64,000 nucleotides of DNA from Symbiodinium kawagutii (lineage: Eukaryota > Sar > Dinophyceae > Suessiales > Symbiodiniaceae), in the NCBI GenBank assembly GCA_009767595.1, contig VSDK01013820.1, positions 163,170-227,169 on the forward strand. Reading direction: 5' to 3'. The notes under the pieces are model-generated. The model did no database searches. It saw only the letters and a list, made by a program, of their open reading frames with translations, and was not told the origin of the DNA. Positions 13,431 through 23,556 of this stretch are shown here, in pieces (the stretch's first letter is position 1; each line of letters starts with the position of its first letter). The position numbers and the translations under genes were made by a program.

Positions 13431-13818
13431 ATGTTGAATTTCGGAAACTTTTGCGATTCCTTGTGGGCCCTCCTGGAAGCATTTGTTGGGATCAGCCTTG
13501 GCGCGAAATATTGCATCAGTGGAATGAGAAAGTGCGTCACTTGACCGATATGGCTTCAACAGCAGACTGGGTAACCCTTTCCCTCCGTCACCTTTGGAAA
13601 TTTGGAGGCTATGTGGCGCGGTTACCGGGAAATCGTTGGGTCCAACGCGTGCTGAGATGGCGACCTGTCGGATTGGAAGACCAATTGCAACCTGGGATAC
13701 TTATTTTGAACAATTCTGTAGATACAACGGTTTGGGCAGTTGGCATGCGGTGGCGGTCGATGATGACTTGTGGCATTCGTTGATGAACGACTTCGTGCAA
13801 TTTTGTGTCCGCACCTGA
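13429..13818 (+). pseudogene. 3' end of a LINE reverse-transcriptase ORF (truncated copy)
   Basis: This fragment encodes LLRFLVGPPGSICWDQPW, an EILHQWNEKV segment and a WKFGGYVARLPGNRW segment. They line up with LLRKVVGPPGDMNWDRPW, HDWNARV and WKLAAYASGLPVSRW at the C-terminus of the fuller LINE at 16.0-18.1 kb. A frame change is needed near 13680-13700 to follow the homology through YFEQF and WHSLMNDFVQFC to the stop at 13816-13818. The rest of this copy is missing, as expected for 5' truncation or decay. It lies head to tail with the next LINE. Confidence 0.8.
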
Positions 13819-14764
13819 TTTTCTCTCTGGACCAATGTTTTCGACTCAAAGCAGTTTTGTTTTTCACCCCGCCTGCGCCCAAAATGGGCCGCCCTCGGAC
13901 GTGCAGGCGCAAAGTCAAGTCAAAGTACTTGCTCGACACAAAGCACGAACAGTCCCCGCCACCATCACATCAGTGAGCAGCCGATGGTCGGCCATCATTG
14001 CCCATGCTGGTATGCACGTTTTTGCGGCTTTGCCGCTTTTCCACCTTGCCGAGAGTGTGTCGGCTCCGCCATCAAATGACGCAATGCCGTTGTCTCAGAC
14101 GCAAATTGTCGCGTTGAAGACTGGTGAGACTGTCGTTGATATCCAAGATGATAACCCAAAAAAGGTGGGAAGTAAAGCCTTCGAAAGATTCGACAAGTAC
14201 AAGCCGGCTAAGACAATCCAGGGGGCCATGTCGAAAGGTGCGAATTGGCAAGACTTCCCGAGCGATTTTGAAAGAGGGTACTTGAAAATGCCCGCCTTCA
14301 TGGAACAGGATGCTGAAGGTCCAAACCGCACCAAGCGATCTGCGCCAGTAGGTTCGCCAGACAAGGAAGCAGAGGCTCGAAGTAAAATGCCCAACACTGA
14401 AGTCGTTCTAAGGGCATTGGCTGCAGAATCATCGGGTCCAGTGTCGCGGGTTGAAATGAGCGCCGCTAGTGTTTCTGCCTTGCGGACAATGATGCGGGAT
14501 GAACTCAAACATGGCATTGTTGAAATGGAGGAGCGTTTGTTCAACAAGTTTGAACATGCAATGAACGAAGTGAAAGCAGAATTGCGTGAAGAGAAAACTG
14601 CGCGACAGGATTTGGAACAAGGGCTTACTGCTCTGGAAACGCAACACCGTGTGCATCAAACATGGGCCACATCAATCTCCGAGGTCGATGCGGCAGAAGT
14701 CGATAAGTCTTTGGTTGTCCTTGGTGGTTTTGGCGAGAAAACAGTGGAAGAGATTGACGCATGA
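13805..14764 (+). CDS. LINE ORF1-like protein
   Basis: The open frame is 319 codons, but the first 90 or so lie in the shared untranslated block, so translation probably starts at Met 14083 (MPLSQTQIV) or nearby. The product is charged and Lys/Glu-rich, with a probable coiled coil in the last third (DELKHGIVEMEERLFNKF through EEKTARQDLEQGL). It ends with a VVLGGFGEKT strand-like motif that recalls the start of the nucleic-acid-binding fold of LINE ORF1 proteins. It overlaps the next frame by the ATGA at 14761-14764. Inferred role: RNA-binding partner of the element's reverse transcriptase. Confidence 0.6.
   Translation: MSAPDFLSGPMFSTQSSFVFHPACAQNGPPSDVQAQSQVKVLARHKARTVPATITSVSSRWSAIIAHAGMHVFAALPLFHLAESVSAPPSNDAMPLSQTQIVALKTGETVVDIQDDNPKKVGSKAFERFDKYKPAKTIQGAMSKGANWQDFPSDFERGYLKMPAFMEQDAEGPNRTKRSAPVGSPDKEAEARSKMPNTEVVLRALAAESSGPVSRVEMSAASVSALRTMMRDELKHGIVEMEERLFNKFEHAMNEVKAELREEKTARQDLEQGLTALETQHRVHQTWATSISEVDAAEVDKSLVVLGGFGEKTVEEIDA
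13819..14060 (+). repeat. Block shared with 18118-18275 (LINE untranslated region)
   Basis: Immediately after the RT stop, this block and the one at about 18118-18275 share GTTT-TTCACC-GCCTG, AAATGGGC and CATTGCCCATGCTGGTATGC followed by a TTTTGCGGCTT-like run, in the same order. It is therefore either the 3' untranslated region of this LINE family or the junction of a head-to-tail array, since ORF1 of the next copy follows directly. Confidence 0.7.
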
Positions 14765-15186
14765 TCCAAGAATTGATGGTCGGGATTGCTGGTTTCCAAG
14801 AAGCCGAGGTTATCGAAGCCAATGTGCCCCTAGCCATGGTCAAATTCGAATCGCAAATGAGAGCTTTGAAGTTTATCCGGTCCCAAAGGCACCATGAAGG
14901 CATGCAGTCGTACAATTTGTGGGCATCGGAAAACCGTTCCAAAACGGCAAGGGCATGTTGCAAAGCAACCTCCAAGTTGAAAAAGTTCATGATCGAAGTT
15001 GGAGGCTGGGACCCGCAGAACATACATGTAAGCTACAAAGCATTCAAAGTCATGGTGAAGAAGGACGGCAAGTTACTTCCAGTGGCGAAGTTCCATGGCA
15101 AAGGTGTGGTGACCTGGGTGGACGAGATTTTGGTGAATCAAGCGGTGCGTGATGCTCTGGAGTCGTTCCTGGAAGAAATGGAATAG
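14761..15186 (+). CDS. LINE ORF1 C-terminal part
   Basis: A 141-codon frame starts at the ATGA overlap with the previous ORF. It encodes PLAMVKFESQMRALKFI, then a Lys-rich helical region, then VTWVDEILVNQAVRDALESF. The VVLGGFGEKT motif that ends the previous frame and the VKFESQMRALKFI segment here look like the two halves of one RRM-like fold. The two frames may therefore be one ORF1 split by a frame shift, or a true ATGA stop-start pair. It is followed 37 bases later by the endonuclease frame. Confidence 0.5.
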   Translation: MIQELMVGIAGFQEAEVIEANVPLAMVKFESQMRALKFIRSQRHHEGMQSYNLWASENRSKTARACCKATSKLKKFMIEVGGWDPQNIHVSYKAFKVMVKKDGKLLPVAKFHGKGVVTWVDEILVNQAVRDALESFLEEME

Positions 15187-15222
15187 GGATACCCGAAACG
15201 GAAAGATCATGAACACAGACGG

Positions 15223-15990
15223 TTGGAACCCAATATGCCTTCAACGAATGATGTGTATCGTGGGCACGAATTCATTGGTTTGCATGTCATCACAAAGAAT
15301 TTGCAAAGTGCTAGAGACGGTCCACGTTTTGAAGATTTGATTACTGAAATTGACAGCGCCTCATTTGATCTATTGTTTGTCACTGAAACCTGGCGACAGC
15401 TTGTGCGAGAAACGTGGGAAACCCCTCTGGGACATCACATGTTCTTGGCAGGTGGCGGGCAACACCAGGGCGTTGGAATCATTGTCGGGAAACATTTGCA
15501 TAAACAGGTGGAAGATATTGTGTTTCTTGCATTGTCCAGTCGCCTGTGCGTTTTGAATTTCAAACTTGCCGGGGTGCAGTTTCGAGCCATTTGTTGCTAT
15601 TTTCCAGCGTCTTGGGATGACGAAGTGGCAGTGGAAGAAGTGTATGCATTGCTCAATTTGATCCTTGGGGATTACACTGCCCAAAACGTCGTGCCCATCA
15701 TCGTTGGTGATTTCAATGCATCCATTGGGAGAAGGGAGGAACAAGATGATGTTAATCACATTGGTACTTGTGGGCTTGGTGTTCGCAATCCGCGAGGGCA
15801 AACATTGGTGAGATGGATTCTGGAACAAGGATTGCAAGTATTGAACCGTAAACGCCCGGAATGCTTTGGGCCTACAAATTGGACTTGTCGACGAGCTGGT
15901 GACGGTGCACTGGTGCAGATTGACTTTCTTCTCGGACATATTTCGTTCGATGTTGATGATGTGTGGAACGATTTCTGCATTCCTTGGTGT
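15223..15990 (+). CDS. LINE ORF2 N-terminal AP-type endonuclease domain
   Basis: Exonuclease-endonuclease-phosphatase signatures appear in order. NLQSARDG is the first Asn-containing motif, LLFVTETW carries the catalytic Glu, and GVGII follows. IIVGDFNAS near 15.71 kb is the Asp-x-Asn motif, and ALVQIDFLL comes next. The usual final Asp-His motif is read only in the next frame, as FLGVDHRCVH. The frame must therefore switch near 15985; beyond that point the open frame to 16152 is not homologous. The enzyme would nick target DNA to prime reverse transcription. Confidence 0.85.
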
Positions 15991-18070
15991 GGACCACAGG
16001 TGTGTTCATGCCCGTATCCGATGGAAAAGGGTGCGCAAGAAACAGCAGTTGCGGCCACGTCGATCTTTCAAGCATTGGCGGCCACATTTGGACGCAAATG
16101 GTATGCCGGCTTTGTTCCATGCTTCCTTGCGGACGTTTTTCGGAGAGACTGACACGATGAGCTGGGATGTTTTGGAACATGGTTTGGTGGTGGCAGGCAC
16201 GTCTGGGGGCAAGTGCCAGGATCACAACATGAAATTTATTGAGTCTGGTCTTTTGAAACAATTGCGCTCGTCCCGTCGAGCCAGCACCAGGTCACAAGCA
16301 CAACGAGCATTGTCTTTCCAAATACGGAAACAGCACCGATTGGAATTCCGTTTGTGGAAGGCAGGTGTGATCAACAAATTTTTGACTGCAAAACGTGGAT
16401 GGGGCAAATTGTTGCGTGTCGAAAACGGGGCGGTTGGAAAACACCGTGCGCAACATTGTTCGCCTGATGATTTTGCAGATGCTCTGGAACCTTTGTTCGT
16501 TGGTGATGCGGGCCTCCCGATTCGTCCAAACGTTCTCACCGAAATGCCTTGGTCCTTCCGAGAAATGAAGGCAGCAATTGGAAAATTGAGCGCGAACAAA
16601 GCTGCAGATGAAGTCGGGTTGGTGGCGGAGTTGGTGCAAAACGTTCCGGATGATGTTCTTACAATGTGGGTCCCGTTGTTCAATGAAATTTTGGTGACTG
16701 GGAATGTACCATGCGCTTGGCAGAAGACAGTGTTCACAATGTTGCCGGAGATGATGGCAGCCAAAGTTGTATCGGATTTCCGTCCGATTGCAAGTTTGCG
16801 GTTGGTGTACAAAATCTATAGTTACATGATGCTTGCTCGTGTGTTGCCGTGTTTGGAAGCAACTCAGCCCGAAGAACAACATGGTTTCCGACCACACCGC
16901 CGCATTGAAGAACACTTGCTCACGGCAACCATTGTCGTGGATAAGTTGTTGGCTTGCTCTCGACCGGTGTGGGTCGTTAGCTTGGACTTGTCGAAAGCTT
17001 TCGACCGTGTGATGTGGCCAAGGTTGTGGGAAGCGTTGCGTGATCACAATGTGTCAGAACATGTCGTTTGGCAAATGCAATGTTTGTACCACCAGCAACA
17101 CGGTGAAGTTCGTGGACACGTCACCAACAGCCGCAGTTTCAACATTGCAGCTGGCATGCGGCAAGGGTGTGTTTTGAGCCCCCCATTATTTTGTTCTTTG
17201 TTGCAATGGGCAATGGCGAAGTGGCGTGACAAAGTGAAATCTTTGGGAATTGACTTTGGTGATGGACTGCCAGTTTTGTTGGACCTTCGGTTTGCCGATG
17301 ATTTACGCATATTTGCATTGCGGCGCTTTGATTTGATACAGATGCTGGATGAACTTGTTGCTGCTCTGGCGGACGTTGGACTCCTTCTCAATGCAGAAAA
17401 GACGGTGATCATCACGACTGAAGCACAGCCGCCTCCTTCAATACATTTGACTAACAAGATGGAAATTCGGATTTTACCACGGGAATCTGGGCACAAGTGG
17501 TTGGGCTGCATATTCTCTACCCCAATTGGCCGAAACCAGCAATTGGAACTCAATTTCCGTTTGCAGGCAGCATCTCGGGCCTTTTATGCGCACAAGAACG
17601 TCCTTTGCAACCAAGCTGTGTCAATCCATCTGCGGCTACGATACTTTCAGGCGACAATCACTCCAATTGCTTGCTTTGCATCAGGGCATCGGACCATTTA
17701 CAAAGACAATTTGCGCAAGATGGATGTTGCAATGAAGCAGTTGCTTCGTAAAGTTGTTGGGCCCCCGGGGGACATGAATTGGGATCGGCCTTGGCATGAA
17801 TGCCTTCACGACTGGAATGCACGGGTGCTTATCATGATGGAACGTTCTTCATTGAAATTTTGGTCGCATCATTGTTTGGTGCAATATTGGAAACTTGCTG
17901 CGTATGCATCTGGACTGCCTGTTTCACGTTGGCTGATTCGTGCCCTGCGTTGGGATCCTGGGGGCCGAAGATCGTGTGGTCGCAGCCCCTTGACATGGAC
18001 TGATAAGATCGATGCTTATTTTCGGTGGAAGAACTGGGGCGACTGGATGGTTTGTAGTGCTGATCAATAA
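15990..18070 (+). CDS. LINE ORF2 reverse transcriptase domain (premature stop)
   Basis: The frame picks up the endonuclease end (FLGVDHRCVH) and then a basic linker. RT motifs follow: SANKAADEVGL, SDFRPIASLRLVYKI, EEQHGFRPHR, SLDLSKAFDRV (first catalytic Asp), MRQGCVLSPPLF, RFADDLRIFA at about 17288-17317 (FADD active site), and HKWLGCIF. The C-terminal region has VVGPPGDMNWDRPW and matches the truncated copy at 13.43-13.82 kb. TAA at 18068 interrupts the frame, and reading through it gives FWTRHEADFINFCKL before the next stop at 18115-18117. It is part of one ORF2 with the endonuclease upstream. Confidence 0.88.
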
Positions 18071-18117
18071 TTTTGGACACGGCATGAAGCGGATTTTATC
18101 AATTTCTGCAAACTGTG

Positions 18118-18275
18118 AGGCTTCCTTTTCTATTTCATAATTGCTTTTTTGCAGTTTCACCGCCTGTGCCCTAAATGGGCAGCCTTTGTGGCTAACAGGC
18201 TTCGACTCGACTCGACTCGACTCATTGCCCATGCTGGTATGCACGCTTTTGCGGCTTCCCTGCTTTCCCTCCCGG
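18118..18275 (+). repeat. Second copy of the LINE untranslated block
   Basis: Homologous to 13819-14060, in the same orientation and the same position after an RT stop. It contains a short pentamer repeat of CGACT at about 18207-18228. ORF1 does not follow clearly here, although weak similarity may continue to about 18.36 kb. Confidence 0.65.
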
Positions 18276-19430
18276 CGGACAGTGCCATCGATGGCGATGG
18301 GGTTCTCCCGCCCCTTGGGCAACTCGTGGCCCAAGAGCCTTTCACCTCCACTGACCCCGGCCGACTTCCCGGGCAGTGAGGTTGGCTCATGGGGTCTGGA
18401 TTTTGACCTTTTGGATTTTGCACATCTGGAGACTGGCCAGTATAAACACAGTCCACCATTCCTTAGGAACAGTGTGGGGGACCAGCAAATGAACAGCGCG
18501 GAAAAAGGTGGGTGAAAAAAAAATGACAGGTCCCTGTGGCATGCATGGTCAAAACTCGGACTCCCGTTGCCTGCGTTGATGCGGGGGATTGGAAGTGATT
18601 TTTCTTTGAATTGCAACGGTGTGGGTTGCGTCCACGTTCACATTGGCGTTGTCCCTGTTCAACCTATCGCGGATGTTTTTGGTCTTTGCACATGTGGATG
18701 CACTTCAAGGCACGTTCAATTGCCCTTTGGTTCAGGAGGTATTGTGGCAGGGCGACTATTCACATCTGCCGATGTAAATATGGTGTTCGGCCATGTTTTT
18801 TCCAAGCAGCCAATTTTTGGCATTTTCCGGGTATGAGGTTTGAGGGTGTTGAAGTTTTACCGTTTAGGGTTTTAAGGTTTGACGGTTCTTGGGTTGAGGG
18901 TTGCAAGGTTTGGGGTTTTATGAAAACTTTGTGCTTGCAAAGTCAAAACGCACTTCTCCAAACATTGGTGGAGGCTTAAGGCTTAAGATGATGAGTTTGG
19001 TGAAAATGTTGTTTATGTTGAGGTCGATCCTCATGTTCGCCGACCAACAGGAACACACAGACACAAAACGTTGCGTTTGCGAACCCGAAAAAATGATTCG
19101 CGAGCACCGCGTCGGGTTTAAGCGTATTGTGGTTTTCATTTTGTACATCAAATGATGTAGGAAAATGTTTTCGTTTCATTGCATGTTCTAAAATGAGGAT
19201 GGACATCATGAAGGTCTGGGTCAAAGCGGCCCACAATGCAGTTTTTGACAGTACGGCCAAAGATTGACCCCAATCGACAAGAAAAAACCTTGTTGCCGCA
19301 AGAGGGTGCACGAACTGTGTACCGTTTCGGCGGGTGAAAAAAAAAAAAAATCTATTTATTGCATGTTTGGGTTTCCTTTTTTTCTGCTTCATCCTGTTGA
19401 ACAGCTTCCCCCGTTGGGAGCGGCTATGCA
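18276..19430. other. No supported gene
   Basis: Open frames on both strands overlap without motifs. A short decaying repeat of GGTTT and GGGTTTTAAGGTTTG-type words lies at about 18835-18920. Confidence 0.5.
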
Positions 19431-21160
19431 GTTTCAGCCAGTCATTCCTGACACAATCCGTCCGGTTAAATTTGCTGAGTTCACTCGACCCTTTCTTGTT
19501 TGGAGGTTGGTAAATCCCTTGGCCCTCATGGTATGCAATCAGAACTCTTGAATTTTTTTCCTTGCAATTTGAAAGTTTGTTCTTGTCCCTCTTTAATGAT
19601 TGCTTCCTTGGCGCTATGGTTCCCTCCTCTTGGTAAAAATATTTTGTCATCATGTTACTTGCAGCCACTGCCAAACCCACTGCGTCTCTTTTGAACTACC
19701 GACCTATCTCTTTTACCACGTCCATGTGCAAGGTATATGCAATGATTTTGAGGCAACGCGTCCAACCCTATGTGGACTCTGACCTTCGCTACACACAGTC
19801 TGGGTTCCGGCCTCGTTGTTCTGTTTCGCAGCCAACCCATATCTTGCGCCAGCTCGCCCAGATGCATGATCGGCAGAACCGCCTCGTTCAGTTGGTTTTT
19901 TTGGGTTGGTCCCGAGCTTTCAATTCAGTGACTCATGATGTTTTTCCGCATTCTCTGTTTTTCCCTAGGGGCACCAAAGCAACTAGTTCAAGCAGTCGTG
20001 TTTCTGTACACACATCCCAGGTTTCAAATCCAGGAATTCGGAGTTACATCCCAACCTCGTTGTCTAAAAAATGGTCTCCGGCAAAAGTGCCCCCTCTCCC
20101 CTTATTTGTTCATTGCGGTGACCACCACAATGTTCAAATACGCAGAAGCCGAACATCTCCAACGCTTTGGCTATATTGCCCCTCCGCCTAACAAACCAGT
20201 GCCAGTATGGGATCTTCAATTTGCTGATGATACGGTCGTGCTTGCTAATTCAGTTTTTTTTGAGCTAGCCAATAGATTATTGCATGGATTTCAACGCCAT
20301 GGCAATTTCCTAGGTCTGGAACTTGATCCTGACAAGTGTGAACATCTTGCCTTAAATAATGAGAAACGGATTCATTTTCGCACGGTGCCGCTTTGAGCCG
20401 TTGCCAGTGCTGTCATTGTGGGGGCGAAGCAGGGGTTGGTCCTTTGGTTTCGTTGATACACGAGGCTAAGTATCTGGGAGTAAAAATTGAATCGGCAGGA
20501 GGAAACTCTAAGTTTTTTCCTGACCGAATCTCCAAAGCAATTACCGTTGCAAAAATGTTGACGCCTTTTTTCCGTTCCCAGATTGTGTCAATGACGTTTC
20601 GCCTCAGCGTTTACCAGGCAATGGTACAAAACATTTTGTTGTACTCGTTGGAATCGGTTGTTCCACCTGCCCTGAACACTAGGCTCAGCTCAGTCTATTT
20701 TAGAGTCCTTCGTCAGATCTTCAATATCACGTCTCCTTTTTACCATAGAGTTGTGGCTGCATCAGAGGATCCATGCTCAAACGAGTATTCGCACGAATTG
20801 GCCAATTCCCACGGATTGGATGTACTCATTCCGTCACAGTTAGCAGAAGGCGTCAAAAACTGATGGGACATGCACTGCGGCACCCTGAGGCCCCAGAACA
20901 TGGTGTTTGTTTTAACTCGGCCCATTTTCATCGTCATTTGGGGGATGCTAAACTACGCCGAGGACGGCCACGTCTACACTGGGGCAAACTCACCCTTCCT
21001 GAATCATTCGAAATCTTGCGCAGTGATGGTTCCCCTTCGTTGTTGTACTTGGGGTCTTCTTTCTCTGCTCTTCCCACGTCCCAAGAAATCGAAAACTATC
21101 ATGGACCACATCTCGCTAGCTGGCGCCATAATATCAAAGTTTTTCGCTCCGCGTAACAAG
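19430..21160 (+). mobile_element. Decayed LINE of a second lineage
   Basis: Reverse-transcriptase motifs are spread over several frames. VGKSLGPHGMQSELL lies near 19.51 kb, LLNYRPISFTTSMCKVYA near 19.69 kb, QSGFRPRCS near 19.80 kb and FLGWSRAFNSV near 19.90 kb. LRQKCPLSPYLF follows near 20.07 kb, and LQFADDTVVLAN at about 20213-20248 is the FADD active site. A downstream segment reads RRRQKLMGHALRHPE, then LRRGRPRLHWG at 20.9-21.0 kb, a C-terminal pattern common in LINE proteins. At least three frame changes are needed, so it cannot be active. It differs from the 14-18 kb element in motif wording, so it is not a copy of it. Confidence 0.8.
19652..20863 (+). pseudogene. Reverse transcriptase remnant (three frames)
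   Basis: The protein is read from 19652-19935, then 19935-20396, then 20393-20863, with a frame shift near 19930 and a stop/restart at 20393. The catalytic first Asp of the SLDLSKAFD-type motif is replaced here (FLGWSRAFNSV), although FADD survives. The last frame gives KYLGVKIES and the YQAMVQNILLYSLE thumb-like segment. The segment from 20773 to 21156 continues in another frame with the GHALRHPE and RGRPRLHWG motifs. Confidence 0.75.
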
Positions 21161-22550
21161 CAAATCTTGATAGAACCAGTTGGCGATCAGTGACGGGCCA
21201 ACACCGGTCTAGTTGAAGAAAAGGATTCTCCTCCAAAAGGGAACCAAGACGAAGAATCAACAACCTATGGAAGCAACTGCCCATGGAATACTACCCAATG
21301 GTGCTGCTGTAAGGCGGATTTTTTTTTTTAACTTAACTGCATTTCATTTTTCTACTGATTGTACATCCGTTCAAGTGAAACTGAAAGAGGCACTTCTGCC
21401 AAGGCTGCCAAAATCGTAGAGCATACGGTCTTCTCGCTAGGGAAAAAAAGTCCTTTTGTCTTAACTTGTTTCGATTTTTTTTAAAAGTTCCGACCAGGCT
21501 TTCCGCAAAGGCTGACCTCTGGCTGTATCAATTTGTATCTTTGTATTTTCCATTTCCAAACAGTTGCTTGGGCTCGACCGGCAATTGGTGAAGCCGGCTG
21601 AGCAGTCATGGATGAGGCACCCGGAGATTGTTCTCGATCGTGAAACCGCACAGTGAATTCCACATGTTTCAGCTTTCCTGGTCCTTTTTGTGCAGGTGGT
21701 GAAGACAGCAGTCGAGGGGCTGTCAGAAAATTCCAATTTTGTGCCGAATCTTGAATGCAAGATACTGCTATCACGGATGTTTGCAGGGTTGTTTTCATTT
21801 CATCACTTAAGATTTTGTTGTGTTTCAAATTGTAAAAAAATCGAACTCTTTGCATCTCAGGGTGGACAAAATCAAGGGCGATGCGAAGGCCCTTGGGCCA
21901 TTCGAACGATGTGGGCATCATGTGAAATTCAATCGTTCCAGTTACGAAGTCTCCCATAGGTCCGGCCCTCGCCTAGGTTCGCTCGCATTTCCGCCGCGTG
22001 CTTTTCAAACCACCGTGGGAAAATCCAGTTTGGGCCAGGAACTGAGCTAGAACAGGGTCATGCCATGGTGATGCTGTGGTGATGAGACTGTGTCACAGAC
22101 AGCCCCAAACACAACTAAATTTGTGTTTGTGAGGTCACCTATTTCCAGAGTAGACCAGACAACTGGGAGTTTGCGTTGGGCTCAGTCAGTTTCGAAAACC
22201 AGCGCGAGAAGACAAAAGAGCAAACATTTTTCTCAATATTGGTGTCGAATCGGTCCATGACTCTGTGACATTTTGTGCCCAGGATGAGCGGACCATGGGT
22301 GTGAAGGTGAAGTCCGAACTTTCTGCGCAGATCGAGGTGGCTCGGGTGGTGCTGGTGCCAGGGTTGCCAGGGTCTTGGAAGATTCAAGTCTCACAAGTCT
22401 CACTGCGTTGTGAACTTGGTGCAGGCCACAGCGCGTCACAAGCGCAAGACAGCAGCCTTTCCAGAGGCATCGCGACTTGGATTGCGCAAATGTACCAACT
22501 ATGGCGTAGAAAACTGAAAGAGTGTGAAATTTCCACCAAGCTGACAAATT

Positions 22551-22928
22551 TTGAGGGAACAACTATATATGTCAACTAAGTCACCTCAAAGGCTTAGAGA
22601 CTTTTTCTGCAATGTTTGCGACAAGCTTGATGCTAATGTGGAGGCTTTATACAGCGCCGTTCTCCGTGCTGGCACGCCGGTGGAGACTTCTACAGTAGTT
22701 GCCAACGCAAAAGATAGCGAGGCGAGGATGTCGATAGATCACAATCGTGCTGCAGAATTTGGTAGGCAACTTGTTCTCGTTTTCTGTTGTTCTCAAGTCG
22801 TTCTACGTAGCTTCGTGACGTCCCTTCACAGTGCATTGGCCGCATCGACTTGTCAGATTGCCGCGTTGCCGATTGATGCTATCGAAGCGCTCTTGGGGTC
22901 TTTGGGCAACAAACCCGAGGCCGGCTGA
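22551..22928 (+). CDS. Possible exon of an unknown protein
   Basis: A 125-codon frame with balanced composition includes RDFFCNVCDKLDANVEALY and SALAASTCQIAALPIDAIEALLGSLG, which look like amphipathic helices. No family is recognised and exon borders are not clear. It may be a chance frame. Confidence 0.2.
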   Translation: MREQLYMSTKSPQRLRDFFCNVCDKLDANVEALYSAVLRAGTPVETSTVVANAKDSEARMSIDHNRAAEFGRQLVLVFCCSQVVLRSFVTSLHSALAASTCQIAALPIDAIEALLGSLGNKPEAG

Positions 22929-23442
22929 GCAACAGATTGCCAACTTGCAATCTCTAAACTGGAACTGAAAACATTTGTCTTTGTGGGACTCTTCTGCACA
23001 CAAAAAATGGAGCCGTTCAGTTCCATGATTTGCCGAAGTGCAGTACCACAGCCGTTGTTCAATTTTTGAAGTGGAAAGGATGCGGTGATGGAAGGAATCA
23101 TTTGAAACCTGAATGAATCAGTTTGAATAGAGCCAGATACAACACAGGAAAGGCCTCTCAAACTGGTTTTGGCAATCAAGAGCACCCAAGCAGCAGAAGT
23201 TCACGTTGCAGGATCCTGGAGGAGTGGCCAAGCACATGGATGCTTGCGTTTGAACTCTCAGACATGGGGCTGTGCGTTTGAGTTCTCAGACGTAGAAACC
23301 AAACAGAAGCCGGTGCACTTCATGCGTGGACTTGTGCTTGGAGTCTTTCTCCATTTTTTCCGCTTCATTCATTTTCTTCATTTTCTTAATTTTTTCCACT
23401 TTCTTCAGTTTCTTCAGTTTCGTCTCTGGTTTCACCTTCCAG

Positions 23443-23556
23443 GTGAAAGTGATGACTGCGGTGCCTGGCTCTCTGGAGAAGAAGGTCTGGGGGGCAGGTG
23501 CTGAAGATGAGGATGGTCGCGGATGGCAAGCATTCACGATTCACGTGCAGCTGTAA
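23443..23556 (+). CDS. Possible terminal exon of an unknown protein
   Basis: A pyrimidine-rich tract ends in CCAG at 23439-23442, and an open frame starts right after it: VKVMTAVPGSLEKK, then an acidic turn AEDEDGRGW, then AFTIHVQL and a TAA. The acceptor, the composition and the short length fit a last exon. The upstream exons were not found. Confidence 0.3.
   Translation: MKVMTAVPGSLEKKVWGAGAEDEDGRGWQAFTIHVQL

Larger units (their letters stand above)
13820..18117 (+). mobile_element. LINE (non-LTR) retrotransposon, nearly complete but with frame breaks
   Basis: The order is that of a non-LTR element: a coiled-coil ORF1, a small continuation ORF, an AP-type endonuclease and a reverse transcriptase. 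No long terminal repeats are seen. The main damage is a one-base-type frame shift near 15985 between the endonuclease and reverse transcriptase, and a premature TAA at 18068-18070 that removes about 16 C-terminal residues relative to the neighbouring fragment. No clear poly-A tail or target-site duplication is visible. The copy is probably inactive but not old, since long frames survive. Confidence 0.85.
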
